42,279 nt of DNA from an uncultured Bacteroidia bacterium (GCA_902797435.1 CADBSV010000018.1:1-42279); one strand, 5' to 3'. Shown: positions 15,507-23,651, counted from the first letter of the stretch. Notes: a model not told the origin generated them from the letters alone. Program-made: numbers and translations.

Positions 15507-17036
15507 ATGTCACGAGATTATAAATCCAGAAGGAGAACCGAGGTCGATGCCATCGCTTCTGCGTCGGCAGAAATAGGGAACAAGCCACCTCAGGCCCCTG
15601 AAATTGAGGAAGCGGTGCTGGGCGCCATGATGATCGAGGACGAGTGTGTCTACAAGGCTGCGGAGGTCCTGACCGAGAAGAGTTTCTACGATCCCAAGCA
15701 CAGACTCATTTATGCAGCCATCCTGAAGCTTTTCAGGAAGCGTTCGCCCATAGACCTTATGACTGTCTCGGAGCGGCTGAGAGAGGACGGTGCCCTGGAA
15801 GAAATAGGCGGGGCATCAGCTCTGGCATCCATGACGTCCGGCATAGGCTCAGCGGCAAACATCGAGTACTATATCCGAATCCTCCAGCAGAAAACCATCC
15901 AGCGGGACCTTATCGCTGCCGGGTATGAAATGCTGAAGAAGGCTTTCGACGAGACCTACGATGTGGACAAGCTCATACAGGAGTCCCAGGACGGGGTATA
16001 CAGGGCCGTTCAGGGTAATATGAGAAGCGCCTATGTCCCGTTTGCCGAGTCGCTGAACAAGGCACTTGAACGCATCCAGCGTTCGCAGGAGTCCACGGGG
16101 CTCACCGGCATTCCCTCGGGCTTCCCGTCGCTGGATGCCATAACGATGGGATGGCAGGACGGCAACCTGATTGTGATCGGAGCGAGGCCGGGACACGGCA
16201 AGACTGCCATCGCGCTCAACATGGCAAGGTGTGCCGCTTTTGAGCATAACATCCCCACAGCCTTCTTCTCCCTGGAGATGACCGATGTGGAGCTTGCTGA
16301 CAGGCTGATTGCAACAGAAGCCGGCCTTCCGTCGAACAAGAGGAAAGGGCGCGTCAAGATGGAAGAGGGCGAATGGGGACAGTTGGAGTCCGCGCTGACA
16401 CGGGCAGCGAAGGCTCCGCTGTACATCGATGAGACGCCGGGCCTCACCATCTCCGAATTCACTTCGAAAATCAAGCGGATGCATCTGGAGCAGAATATCA
16501 AGATAGCCTTCGTTGATTATATCCAACTGATGCACGGCAATCCTGCGATGGCCCAGTACAGGGCACTCGAGATCGGGGAGATCTCCCGTCAACTCAAGGA
16601 AACGGCCAAAGAACTGAAGATTCCCATCATCGCCCTTGCGCAGTTGAACAGGAACCTCACGACCCGAATGGGGGCGGTGAATGGCCGTCCGATGCTCAGC
16701 GACCTCAAGGACTCCGGCTCCATCGAGCAGGATGCCGATATCGTCATATTCGTAAACCAGCCTGGCAAACTGGGATACACCGAGCAACCGGACGGTTTCA
16801 CAGAGCTCATCATATCCAAGAACCGCGCTGGAGAGACGGGAATCATCAACCTCAACTTTAATGGGGACCTGGTGAAGTTTACCGAGAGCACGGAGACTCT
16901 CTACGATTATGCGGCGAAGTCTGAAGCCGCGCCAAGCAAGGGACAAGCGCCCTCCGCATGGGAACAGGTCTCAGGGAGGGTCGGAAGCTATGATCCCTTC
17001 TCTTCTTTTGGAAACAATTACTCCCCTGAATTCTAG
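15507..17036 (+). CDS. dnaB: Replicative DNA helicase DnaB, divergent copy
   Basis: The 509-residue protein has both DnaB domains: the N-terminal dimerisation domain (from PPQAPEIEEAVLGAMMIED, about 28-150) and the RecA-like motor (about 190-480) with Walker A GARPGHGKTA, SLEMTDVELADRLIA (H1a), AFVDYIQLMHG (Walker B), and ALAQLNRNL followed by DLKDSGSIEQDADIV (H3/H4). It unwinds DNA at forks as a hexamer. In my memory of Bacteroides chromosomal DnaB the Walker A reads ARPGMGKTA and the surrounding sequence is fairly different, so this copy may be a paralog of the housekeeping helicase; the window alone cannot show whether another exists. It is in an operon with the gene 4 nt downstream and has its own -7 box. 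Confidence 0.88.
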   Translation: MSRDYKSRRRTEVDAIASASAEIGNKPPQAPEIEEAVLGAMMIEDECVYKAAEVLTEKSFYDPKHRLIYAAILKLFRKRSPIDLMTVSERLREDGALEEIGGASALASMTSGIGSAANIEYYIRILQQKTIQRDLIAAGYEMLKKAFDETYDVDKLIQESQDGVYRAVQGNMRSAYVPFAESLNKALERIQRSQESTGLTGIPSGFPSLDAITMGWQDGNLIVIGARPGHGKTAIALNMARCAAFEHNIPTAFFSLEMTDVELADRLIATEAGLPSNKRKGRVKMEEGEWGQLESALTRAAKAPLYIDETPGLTISEFTSKIKRMHLEQNIKIAFVDYIQLMHGNPAMAQYRALEIGEISRQLKETAKELKIPIIALAQLNRNLTTRMGAVNGRPMLSDLKDSGSIEQDADIVIFVNQPGKLGYTEQPDGFTELIISKNRAGETGIINLNFNGDLVKFTESTETLYDYAAKSEAAPSKGQAPSAWEQVSGRVGSYDPFSSFGNNYSPEF

Positions 17037-17040
17037 CAAT

Positions 17041-18447
17041 ATGGAAACGAAAGATATCATCTCGATACTGAGAAAAGCCGAGCACAAATATGAAGGAGAT
17101 GGAGTTCCAAAAGAGCCCTGTGACCTTGATAATTATCTGGTAATGGAATTGGACGACGATCAGAACCGTCTGTACAATGCCATCCTGAAAACCATCCCGA
17201 AAAACCAACTCGCGGAGATTGCAAAAGAATTGCATGACTGCGCGTGTACCTTCCAGGAGAAAGTCTCCTGGATGTCCAAGGAACACCCTGCCACGGAGCC
17301 TTGTCACAACGAGCCCATCGGAACGCTCCTGAAGCTCTATCTGAATAAAACCAGCAGACTGGTATCCCATGCCCGCAGATGCCTGACGGAACGGTTCGAC
17401 AAACAGAGTTACCGCGATCAGAACAAGATCCTCCGCGCCTTTCTCCGGGGGACAGGCGGTGACTGCGACTGGGCCGGGCGGAGGCTCCGCGATCATTGGC
17501 GGAAAGAGCTTAAAGAAGATGTAATCCGCTCATGGGAACGGTCCCCTCGTCCAATGCTTGCATATGTCATCCTTCGACACTTTCCAAATAACTACATCCT
17601 AACCGAGCAGGACAGACTTGCCGAAGTGGCTGGCTACCAGTATGTCTGCGCAAGAGTGGGGAACGAGCCGTCTTTCGTTCTGGATGCGTCGCGTCTCAGC
17701 ACACCGGACTATCTCTATGTCTGGGCCAAACTCGGCCGGCAGATCGACAAGGGGAAGGCCGAGAACGACGTCTACGATTATCTGCGGTCGTACGATAGGT
17801 TTTACAATGCCCCTCTCTTCCGTGCTCCGAGTTTTTCTTCCATAATTGGATGGGATCGCATGGTATGGGCCATGGGGGTACTCGGGATGCAGGATGAACT
17901 CGTCCGATTACTGGAGTTCGAGAACAGGGTGAAAGCGGCCGTACCTGACAATATAACCGCTCCGGATGTCTGGCCTTATTTTGTTGTAGCCATTAAGGAC
18001 GAACTAAATCCGAAGAGCAAGGGCGACTTGGAAGTCGAGCAGGAGTTATACCGAAAAAAGGGGACTTTCATAGATCTGTCTCCCAGGGAATTCGATGATA
18101 AGGATGAGCTGGAAGTCGTGGAAGAAAAACCCTCTAAGGACAATATGTCCAAGGACTCGTTGTTCAAGGAAAGGATGGAGGCATTGCCAGCCATGTCTGT
18201 TAAAGATGAATGGATCCTCTTTTGTGAAATCTTCTTAGACGACAGGCCCCGCCTGCAAAATGTCCTCAAGTCAGCGACTGTCTCTGAAGATGGCGACAAC
18301 CATATCATAGCGATTCCCGTCAGGAACAGATTCCAGGAAGACTGGCTTAAGGCCGGTCCTCTGGATGAAATAAGAGCCCTCTACCATGCCAAGTGCGGCC
18401 ATCCGGAAGAAAACGTTCAAATCTATTATAACCCACACCCGGAATGA
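17041..18447 (+). CDS. Unknown protein with DnaX-tau-like C-terminal domain, partner of dnaB
   Basis: A 468-residue cytoplasmic protein. The N-terminal 320 residues are helical with conserved-looking Trp/Arg patterns (RDHWRKELKEDVIRSWERS, WDRMVWAMGVLGMQ) and match nothing I know. A charged linker follows (about 345-380, rich in Glu, Lys, Asp). The last about 80 residues (DEWILFCEIFLDDRPRLQNV, then HIIAIPVRNRFQEDWL and IRALYHAKCG) resemble the C-terminal domain of Bacteroidota DnaX (tau): a W-containing helix, a beta strand with V-x-N-x-x-Q, and a terminal helix. The gene starts 4 nt after dnaB, so a role at the replication fork, for example coupling DnaB to something else, is an inference. 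The ATG at 17041 is preferred; the open frame extends back into dnaB. Confidence 0.6.
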   Translation: METKDIISILRKAEHKYEGDGVPKEPCDLDNYLVMELDDDQNRLYNAILKTIPKNQLAEIAKELHDCACTFQEKVSWMSKEHPATEPCHNEPIGTLLKLYLNKTSRLVSHARRCLTERFDKQSYRDQNKILRAFLRGTGGDCDWAGRRLRDHWRKELKEDVIRSWERSPRPMLAYVILRHFPNNYILTEQDRLAEVAGYQYVCARVGNEPSFVLDASRLSTPDYLYVWAKLGRQIDKGKAENDVYDYLRSYDRFYNAPLFRAPSFSSIIGWDRMVWAMGVLGMQDELVRLLEFENRVKAAVPDNITAPDVWPYFVVAIKDELNPKSKGDLEVEQELYRKKGTFIDLSPREFDDKDELEVVEEKPSKDNMSKDSLFKERMEALPAMSVKDEWILFCEIFLDDRPRLQNVLKSATVSEDGDNHIIAIPVRNRFQEDWLKAGPLDEIRALYHAKCGHPEENVQIYYNPHPE

Positions 18448-18462
18448 ATGAAAAACTTTCAT

Positions 18463-18470
18463 TATATTTG
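18463..18470 (+). promoter_or_regulatory. -7 box ahead of the structured RNA element
   Basis: TATATTTG is a perfect TAnnTTTG match at the very end of the preceding gene, placing a transcription start near 18476. No protein frame begins in the following 260 nt, but the strong hairpins at 18521-18718 do. Confidence 0.55.
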
Positions 18471-18520
18471 AAAGGTACGCATGCTCGTCATCGAACAGAC
18501 ATAATAGATGAAAGTATAAC

Positions 18521-18718
18521 GCTTTTATCCTTGAAGAGAAATCTGGTAAATTTCATTTGTGCAAGGATAAGCAAACCGTTCATCACTTGTATGATTTCCC
18601 GCCCGTTCTGGGCATTGATCATACGGGTGTGGGGTATTGTTTATTTGCACAAAGGCTTACCAGAGCCTCTCTTCAGATAAACGCATAATACCTCACACTT
18701 TTGTTATGGTTGATAACA
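18521..18718 (+). ncRNA. Candidate structured RNA: three consecutive nested hairpins
   Basis: Hairpin 1: TTATCCTTG (18525-18533) pairs with CAAGGATAA (18562-18570), enclosing GAAAT/ATTTC (18538-18542, 18550-18554). Hairpin 2: CACTTGTATGAT (18584-18595) pairs with ATCATACGGGTG (18618-18629) over 12 bp including two G-U pairs, enclosing GCCC/GGGC (18601-18604, 18610-18613). Hairpin 3: GTGTGGGGTATT (18627-18638) pairs with AATACCTCACAC (18687-18698) over 12 bp with one G-U pair, enclosing GTTTAT/ATAAAC (18639-18644, 18677-18682) and AGGCT/AGCCT (18653-18657, 18664-18668). A small hairpin TGTTAT/ATAACA follows (18702-18707, 18713-18718). A -7 box lies 51 nt upstream. There is no clear terminator, so it may be a stand-alone RNA or the leader of the downstream membrane peptide gene. 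No known RNA family is recognised. Confidence 0.5.
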
Positions 18719-18745
18719 GTGACACTTACATAATTCAATAATAAA

Positions 18746-18916
18746 ATGCTACACTTATTTCTTTCATGCATTCTCCCTCTCACTAGGTACGATAGTTCTG
18801 GCGAGGCTTTTATTACTGGTGCAGGAACAGCTATTCTATGGGGTATTATTTGTCTTATTGCGGCTGCCATCAAGAAACTAATAGATAAGTTCAAGAATAA
18901 GGATGAGGGCGAATAA
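18746..18916 (+). CDS. 56-residue single-pass membrane peptide
   Basis: A small frame starting ATG at 18746 encodes an N-terminal hydrophobic start (MLHLFLSCILPL), a short polar loop, a membrane helix (GAGTAILWGIICLIAAAI, about 25-42) and a lysine-rich tail (KKLIDKFKNKDEGE). The positive tail suggests N-out, C-in topology. It is directly downstream of the structured RNA element and 13 nt upstream of (or overlapping by 14 nt with) the membrane nuclease-like gene. The size and shape recall type I toxins, holin-like proteins or small subunits of membrane systems; none can be chosen on sequence alone. No good Shine-Dalgarno is visible, which is normal in this phylum. Confidence 0.55.
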   Translation: MLHLFLSCILPLTRYDSSGEAFITGAGTAILWGIICLIAAAIKKLIDKFKNKDEGE

Positions 18917-18929
18917 CAATCATGCGAGG

Positions 18930-20273
18930 ATGAGTTCTAAGTATTCTTACCCCGAATTTTATTATTCGGAAAGAGTTCGAGACCTGCTTTCTAGCAAACC
19001 GGCTTTACCCTTGGCGCCAACTCCTCCATCCGAACCCTTAAAACCTGTCGATCCTGGCGAATATGATAGTGGTGGTAATCTAGGATGTTTATTAGTGATG
19101 TTGGTTGCTTCAATTATATTATTTATTGCTGGGATGTCATCCGATATTGAGAATAAGAGTTCTATGATTATTCCAGGAATTATTCCTATCCTATTCTCCT
19201 TTTTCTTGTTAAAAACTACGCGCTGGGATAAGGAAGGCCACGAAAAGGAAAAAAGAAATTATAGTAAGGCATTGCAGGATTATCCTCTTCTTCAAGCTCA
19301 GTATCAAAAGGATTATGAGGAGTATCTAAAGCAAAAAGAAGCGTATGATCGCCGTGTTCAGTCTCTTCTTACCAAAACAAATATCTTGCGGTTCAGGAAG
19401 TCTATTATTCAGGACTGGAAATCAACTAGAAGTCTGCCAAAGTTCCAACCATGCAAAGGAACTGATTTGATTAAAAAAGGCGTTTCAGAGCATTATTTTG
19501 CTGAAGCATTGAAAAGGAGTGGTTTTGAGGTTCATACTAATCAAAAAATTCCTGCTGAATACATGTATTATTATCCTGATTTTTTAGTTGTTAAGGATAA
19601 CATATATATCGATATTGAGATAGATGAGCCGTATTCTGGCCAAGATGGCACTCCTATTCATTATTTGGAAATAAAGGGCGGTATTAAAAAATCAGTTGAT
19701 TCTGAACGCAATAATTACCTAACTGAAAAAGGGTTTGAAGTCATTCGTTTCTCAGAAGATCAAGTCATTTTACGGCCTCAAGAATGTATCAATTTCATCA
19801 CATTATTTATAAAGAACATCAATAATGGTAGTAAAAGTATGAGTTGCCCGGAAGAATTCAAATCGAAGAAATGGACTAAGGAAGAGGCATCCCAAATGGC
19901 ATATCAACGGTTTAGGAATACATATCTCCCTATCAACCTACAAAATAGCATTTCCTCCGAAGGGTCATACTATTACAGTGATAGTCATACAGAATTGTTA
20001 AAAGGAAAACTTACGAATAATAAAAAACTAATGGCGAATTTGGTTTCAGCAAGGTTAAGAAGAGTACAGATTATGTCGCCTGACGAGTATAATATTTCAA
20101 ACTCACGCATCTTAGTTTTATTCTTGAGAATAGGAAAACCTATACAACTCTTGGTGGATGAATCTTTTGATAGACTCCCAGTTATGAAAATAGATCCTTC
20201 ATTAATTGAGATTATTGACGCTGTTGAGTATAATGGAAAGCGTACATACGTCGCCAAATACTTGCGCGAATAA
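18930..20273 (+). CDS. Two-TM membrane protein with DUF559/Vsr-like nuclease domain
   Basis: A 447-residue protein starting MSSKYSYPEFYYSERVRD. It has a proline-rich segment (about 25-45), two membrane helices (about 50-70, CLLVMLVASIILFIAG; about 77-97, IIPGIIPILFSFFLL), a coiled-coil linker (about 100-145), then a DUF559/Vsr-like restriction-endonuclease fold (about 185-295): YYYPDFLVV (Asp217), IYIDIEIDEPY (Glu230, Asp232), and NNYLTEKGFEVIRFSEDQV, the typical late helix and strand. The C-terminal 150 residues are unknown. The ATG at 18903 would give 9 more residues and overlap the small peptide gene; the ATG at 18930 is chosen because it avoids overlap, but either is possible. It is AT-rich like the DarT block. 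A membrane-anchored nuclease beside a small membrane peptide suggests a defence role, which is inference. Confidence 0.65.
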   Translation: MSSKYSYPEFYYSERVRDLLSSKPALPLAPTPPSEPLKPVDPGEYDSGGNLGCLLVMLVASIILFIAGMSSDIENKSSMIIPGIIPILFSFFLLKTTRWDKEGHEKEKRNYSKALQDYPLLQAQYQKDYEEYLKQKEAYDRRVQSLLTKTNILRFRKSIIQDWKSTRSLPKFQPCKGTDLIKKGVSEHYFAEALKRSGFEVHTNQKIPAEYMYYYPDFLVVKDNIYIDIEIDEPYSGQDGTPIHYLEIKGGIKKSVDSERNNYLTEKGFEVIRFSEDQVILRPQECINFITLFIKNINNGSKSMSCPEEFKSKKWTKEEASQMAYQRFRNTYLPINLQNSISSEGSYYYSDSHTELLKGKLTNNKKLMANLVSARLRRVQIMSPDEYNISNSRILVLFLRIGKPIQLLVDESFDRLPVMKIDPSLIEIIDAVEYNGKRTYVAKYLRE

Positions 20274-20348
20274 ACGACAATAGTCCCTTTCAATATTTCG
20301 TACAACACTATTTCTGCCTTTGTTCAAGGTCGTTCGTATAGTTATTAG

Positions 20349-20356
20349 TATATTTA
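20349..20356 (+). promoter_or_regulatory. Probable -7 box of the 20375 lipoprotein operon
   Basis: TATATTTA matches TAnnTTTG at seven of eight positions and lies 18 nt before the ATG at 20375. Confidence 0.4.
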
Positions 20357-20374
20357 CAGATAATTGTGCTGAAC

Positions 20375-21430
20375 ATGCAACACAGTATCTTTTATAAATC
20401 AGTCATTATATTCTTATCATTCTTAAGCATAGCGTCATGTGGTAATAGAGGATCAAGCCAGAAAGACGGTGGAGATGCTTCTAATATTTCGCCCAATTCC
20501 GTATATTACTGGAAAACCCGCTTCGCCATCAATGAAGAAGAATCATCCTTTCTGAAAGCCAATTCGATAGGAAGGATCTATCTTCGTCTCTTTGATGTGG
20601 GTGTTGAGGACGGTTGCGCCATCCCCATAGCGACGACGGCGTTTGAATCTGCTAAGCCTGCCGGAATTGAAATAGTGCCGGTAGTTTTCATCACGGTGCG
20701 TGCCCTCGAGTGGGCAAAGGATGAAAAAGGCGGCCTTGAGGAATTCGCCCGGAAGATTGTGACCCGTGCCAGCAACATGTGCGACTACAACGGCCTCGGC
20801 CCTGTGCGCGAATTGCAGCTCGACTGCGACTGGACTGCTTCGACCCGGGAGGACTATTATGCCCTGTGCCGCGAGGTCGGAGCCATTCTCAGGGCAAATG
20901 GAATCGCCCTCAGCTCAACTATCAGGCTCCATCAGCTCCGGCAGAGCGCACCTCCCGTGGACAGGGGGGTGCTGATGCTTTACAATACCGGTTCTTTCAG
21001 GGATCCCGGAACGGACAATTCGATTCTCTCGGAAAAGGATGCCTCCGCCTATCTCAAAGGGAACAAGCCAGTCAAATACGGCATTCCGCTTGATTTCGCC
21101 TATCCTGCATTCAGCTGGGGAGTATGGTTCCGGGGCAACACTTTCATGACGCTGCTTCATACAAGTGATTACGCTGACGCTGATTTATACAGACAATGTG
21201 ATGACGGTTGCTTCGAGGTGGTCAAGGACCATGTCCTCGAAGGGCATCAGCTCCAGACGCTGGACCGCATCCGGGTCGAGCATCCTTCATTCAAAGAAAT
21301 ACAATCCGTAAAGGCGCTCGTTGCGAAGGGCTTCCCTGGAGGAGAGCACAGAAACATCATTTACCACCTGGATTCCAACAATCTCAAAGACTACACCGCA
21401 GATGAAATCAAGAGTATTTTTGACGATTAG
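20375..21430 (+). CDS. Lipoprotein of unknown function (possible TIM-barrel fold)
   Basis: A 351-residue protein with signal peptide and lipobox LSIASC (Cys22). The mature part has repeated beta-alpha units: SIGRIYLRLFDVGV, GIEIVPVVFIT, VRELQLDCDWTAS, IALSSTIRLHQL, GVLMLYNTG and VKYGIPLDFAYPAFSW. Acids on strand ends (LQLDCDW, PLDFAYP) suggest a TIM-barrel like those of glycoside hydrolases, but I cannot assign a family and no clear catalytic pair is proven. It is co-transcribed with the next gene, whose start lies inside this frame (29-nt overlap). A GTG start nine bases upstream is possible; the ATG at 20375 starts the signal peptide. Confidence 0.65.
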   Translation: MQHSIFYKSVIIFLSFLSIASCGNRGSSQKDGGDASNISPNSVYYWKTRFAINEEESSFLKANSIGRIYLRLFDVGVEDGCAIPIATTAFESAKPAGIEIVPVVFITVRALEWAKDEKGGLEEFARKIVTRASNMCDYNGLGPVRELQLDCDWTASTREDYYALCREVGAILRANGIALSSTIRLHQLRQSAPPVDRGVLMLYNTGSFRDPGTDNSILSEKDASAYLKGNKPVKYGIPLDFAYPAFSWGVWFRGNTFMTLLHTSDYADADLYRQCDDGCFEVVKDHVLEGHQLQTLDRIRVEHPSFKEIQSVKALVAKGFPGGEHRNIIYHLDSNNLKDYTADEIKSIFDD

Positions 21431-23525
21431 CATCTTGGTAGCCCTTTCAGCAGGTTCTGCATTCGCATGTGGGCCGTACTACTATGCTCCAGAGGAATAT
21501 TTCATGTATAGAGGCGGCTGTGTGCCACGGGTCGCATTCGATGAGACTGTCAGAGAGAACTGCCTTCTGTGGCAGAAACAGTCGGGCAGGGATATTTTGC
21601 TCGATGACATCTACCAGGTCGTTTACAAAAGCAGCATAGAAGATCTTGAGAGTATCGGCAAGGCCGCCTCTCTCCGTAAGAATTCCTTCACGAAGTACCT
21701 GAAACAGGACAATGAGGCTCTTGACTTCCTGCTTCTTGCCAAGCAGTGTGAGAAAACGCGCTCCGAGATGTCGTCCCCATGGTATTATCCTTCCAGGCGG
21801 GACCCACACAGGATGTCACTCGATGAGGTGGCAAGGAAGTCGATGTCCGTACGGGACGGCCGGTTCCTTGGCCGGTATGCGCTTCAGGCAGAACGCGCCC
21901 TTCTGAGCCTTAGACGTTACGATGACTGCATCAACTACTGGAACGAGGTCAAGGACCTTCTGCCAGATGATGTAATAACCAGGATGACAAAACGTTATGT
22001 GGCTGGAGCATATCAACACATCTGTGATAAAGAGATGGCCAAAAAGCTCTTTGGAGAGGCTGGTGATGGAAGCGGCGTTGTAGGATGCACAGGGGCCAAG
22101 GGGATTGAAAGGTTGGAGATCATGTATGACTATGCTCCGGATTCCCAGGAACTCAGGGAGGGTGTAGAGAGCATCATACAGAGAGGGGAGAGAAATGAAG
22201 AGAAGTTTAGGCCGCAGCTGGACAGCGCTCTGGTATTCTGCCAGAAGGTCGCTTGTGGCGGCCGCGTGAAGCAGCCGGCGTTCTGGTATTACTCGGCCGC
22301 GTTCATCCTTCATCTTTTAGAAAGGGAGACTGAAGCATCATCCGTCCTTGCAAAGGCAGAGAGAATCAACGATGGAGATGAACTCATGAAGGAGTCCGTC
22401 CGGGTGTTCAGAATATGGTTAAATGCGAGACTCACGCCCTATTCACCCTCCTATGAGAAGCAGATGGTGAACAATCTCCGCTGGCTGGATGAGCTCATCG
22501 TCCGTGATTACACCAAGGTCTCCAGTGTTACACGTGAGAATGGGACGTACCTTCTGAGGACCAACATTGATTATTTCTATTGGAACGACATGATGCGCAA
22601 GGTTGTTTATGGAGCTATCTGTCCGAAACTTATCGGGAACGGCAGGGGAGACCGCGCCATCGCCTTCGCCAACATGGCCGACAACAGGCTCCTTGGCCTG
22701 GAAGGTCAGATTGTCAAATCGATAGTAGGGAAAGAGACCTGGAGCCTTGAAGACTACAGGACAAAATCCGTTTTCAACTGGTATGACTACTGCAACGAGT
22801 CTTTCAAACTGATTGATACTTTGGATGTAGATTTCCTTAAGAAATATATAGCCGAGTTGCAGCACCCGACGACGGAGTCATCACGTTTTCTGAATGCCAG
22901 AGGCAGGAGAGATGTCAGTTTCTACAATGAGATACTTGGGACGCTGCTCTTGAGAAATATGCGCTATGCAGAAGCGGAGCAGGTGTTCAGGACGGTTCCG
23001 GCCTCGTACCAGTCCCGGCTCAATACATATCCGGAGTATTTCGAATACGACCCGTTCTCGATTACAGAAGCTCCGTTGAGGGACAAGAGTGATTGCAAAC
23101 TCGCTTTCGCTTCACGGATGGCAGACCTGAAGACAGAAATATCCATGTCCAAAGATCCGGACAGAAAGGCATTGGCGATGGTCAAATATGCCACAGGGAT
23201 GCAGCAATCTGTTACCGGCTGCTGGGCCTATACCTTCTATGGGAAGAGTTGGGAGGATGCGCATCCGCAATACGGCCTGACGTATTTCAGCCGGACTCAG
23301 AAAGCCATCTCCAAGAAAGCAGAAGAAATCTATCTGCAGGCGCTTAAGATAGCGAAGGACCCGGAGGTGCTGGCTTCCATACATCTTGCATTCAAGAATA
23401 TGGCGACGGTGATGAAACAATACGGAGAAACGGAGGCCGCAAAGAGCATAAAGGGGAAGTGTGATAATTATTATGATTATCATCTCGAGCGCAGTGAGCA
23501 TTATAGTAAAAATCGCTGGAGGTAA
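21402..23525 (+). CDS. Large secreted helical-repeat (TPR-like) protein
   Basis: A 707-residue protein with a Sec signal peptide (MKSRVFLTISILVALSAGSAFA, cleavage before CGPYYY) and an export-typical start. The rest is helical, with alanine/tyrosine-rich repeats such as GRYALQAERALLSLRRYDDCI, YVAGAYQHICDKEMAKKLF and NMRYAEAEQVFRTVPASY, reminiscent of tetratricopeptide repeats. No enzymatic motif is seen. The open frame extends 27 codons upstream, but the ATG at 21402 gives a perfect signal peptide and lies inside the preceding gene by 29 nt, so the pair is likely translated together. The lipoprotein and this TPR-like protein probably act at the same periplasmic or surface site; a partner substrate is unknown. 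Confidence 0.65.
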   Translation: MKSRVFLTISILVALSAGSAFACGPYYYAPEEYFMYRGGCVPRVAFDETVRENCLLWQKQSGRDILLDDIYQVVYKSSIEDLESIGKAASLRKNSFTKYLKQDNEALDFLLLAKQCEKTRSEMSSPWYYPSRRDPHRMSLDEVARKSMSVRDGRFLGRYALQAERALLSLRRYDDCINYWNEVKDLLPDDVITRMTKRYVAGAYQHICDKEMAKKLFGEAGDGSGVVGCTGAKGIERLEIMYDYAPDSQELREGVESIIQRGERNEEKFRPQLDSALVFCQKVACGGRVKQPAFWYYSAAFILHLLERETEASSVLAKAERINDGDELMKESVRVFRIWLNARLTPYSPSYEKQMVNNLRWLDELIVRDYTKVSSVTRENGTYLLRTNIDYFYWNDMMRKVVYGAICPKLIGNGRGDRAIAFANMADNRLLGLEGQIVKSIVGKETWSLEDYRTKSVFNWYDYCNESFKLIDTLDVDFLKKYIAELQHPTTESSRFLNARGRRDVSFYNEILGTLLLRNMRYAEAEQVFRTVPASYQSRLNTYPEYFEYDPFSITEAPLRDKSDCKLAFASRMADLKTEISMSKDPDRKALAMVKYATGMQQSVTGCWAYTFYGKSWEDAHPQYGLTYFSRTQKAISKKAEEIYLQALKIAKDPEVLASIHLAFKNMATVMKQYGETEAAKSIKGKCDNYYDYHLERSEHYSKNRWR

Positions 23526-23567
23526 GACTGTTAATACGCTGCCACCATGTGGTATGTAGGTTCCGGA

Positions 23568-23618
23568 GCTGGTGCTGGTGCTGGTGCTGGTGCAGTTACT
23601 CAATAACATAGCCTCCAC
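23568..23618 (+). repeat. GGTGCT hexamer repeat plus copy 2 of the 24-nt motif
   Basis: About four GCTGGT hexamers (23568-23593) are followed at once by a 24-nt sequence (23595-23618, starting GTTACTCAATAAC and ending TAGCCTCCAC) identical to 9262-9285. At both sites a GGTGCTG-type tandem repeat precedes the motif and the orientation is the same; the left arm GTGGAGGCTA of copy 1 is absent here. Confidence 0.85.
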
Positions 23619-23651
23619 CAGCCCCCTCCGGAAAACTTGCAAAGAATTCCG

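Noticed and set aside
18591-18680. Short frame coding MISRPFWALIIRVWG and more
   Set aside because: It lies wholly within hairpins 2 and 3, whose pairing constrains the sequence; no typical start context.
9262-23618. 24-nt repeats as attachment sites of an integrative element
   Set aside because: No integrase, relaxase or tRNA gene is present and the motif sits next to simple tandem repeats, so a dispersed repeat is the simpler reading.
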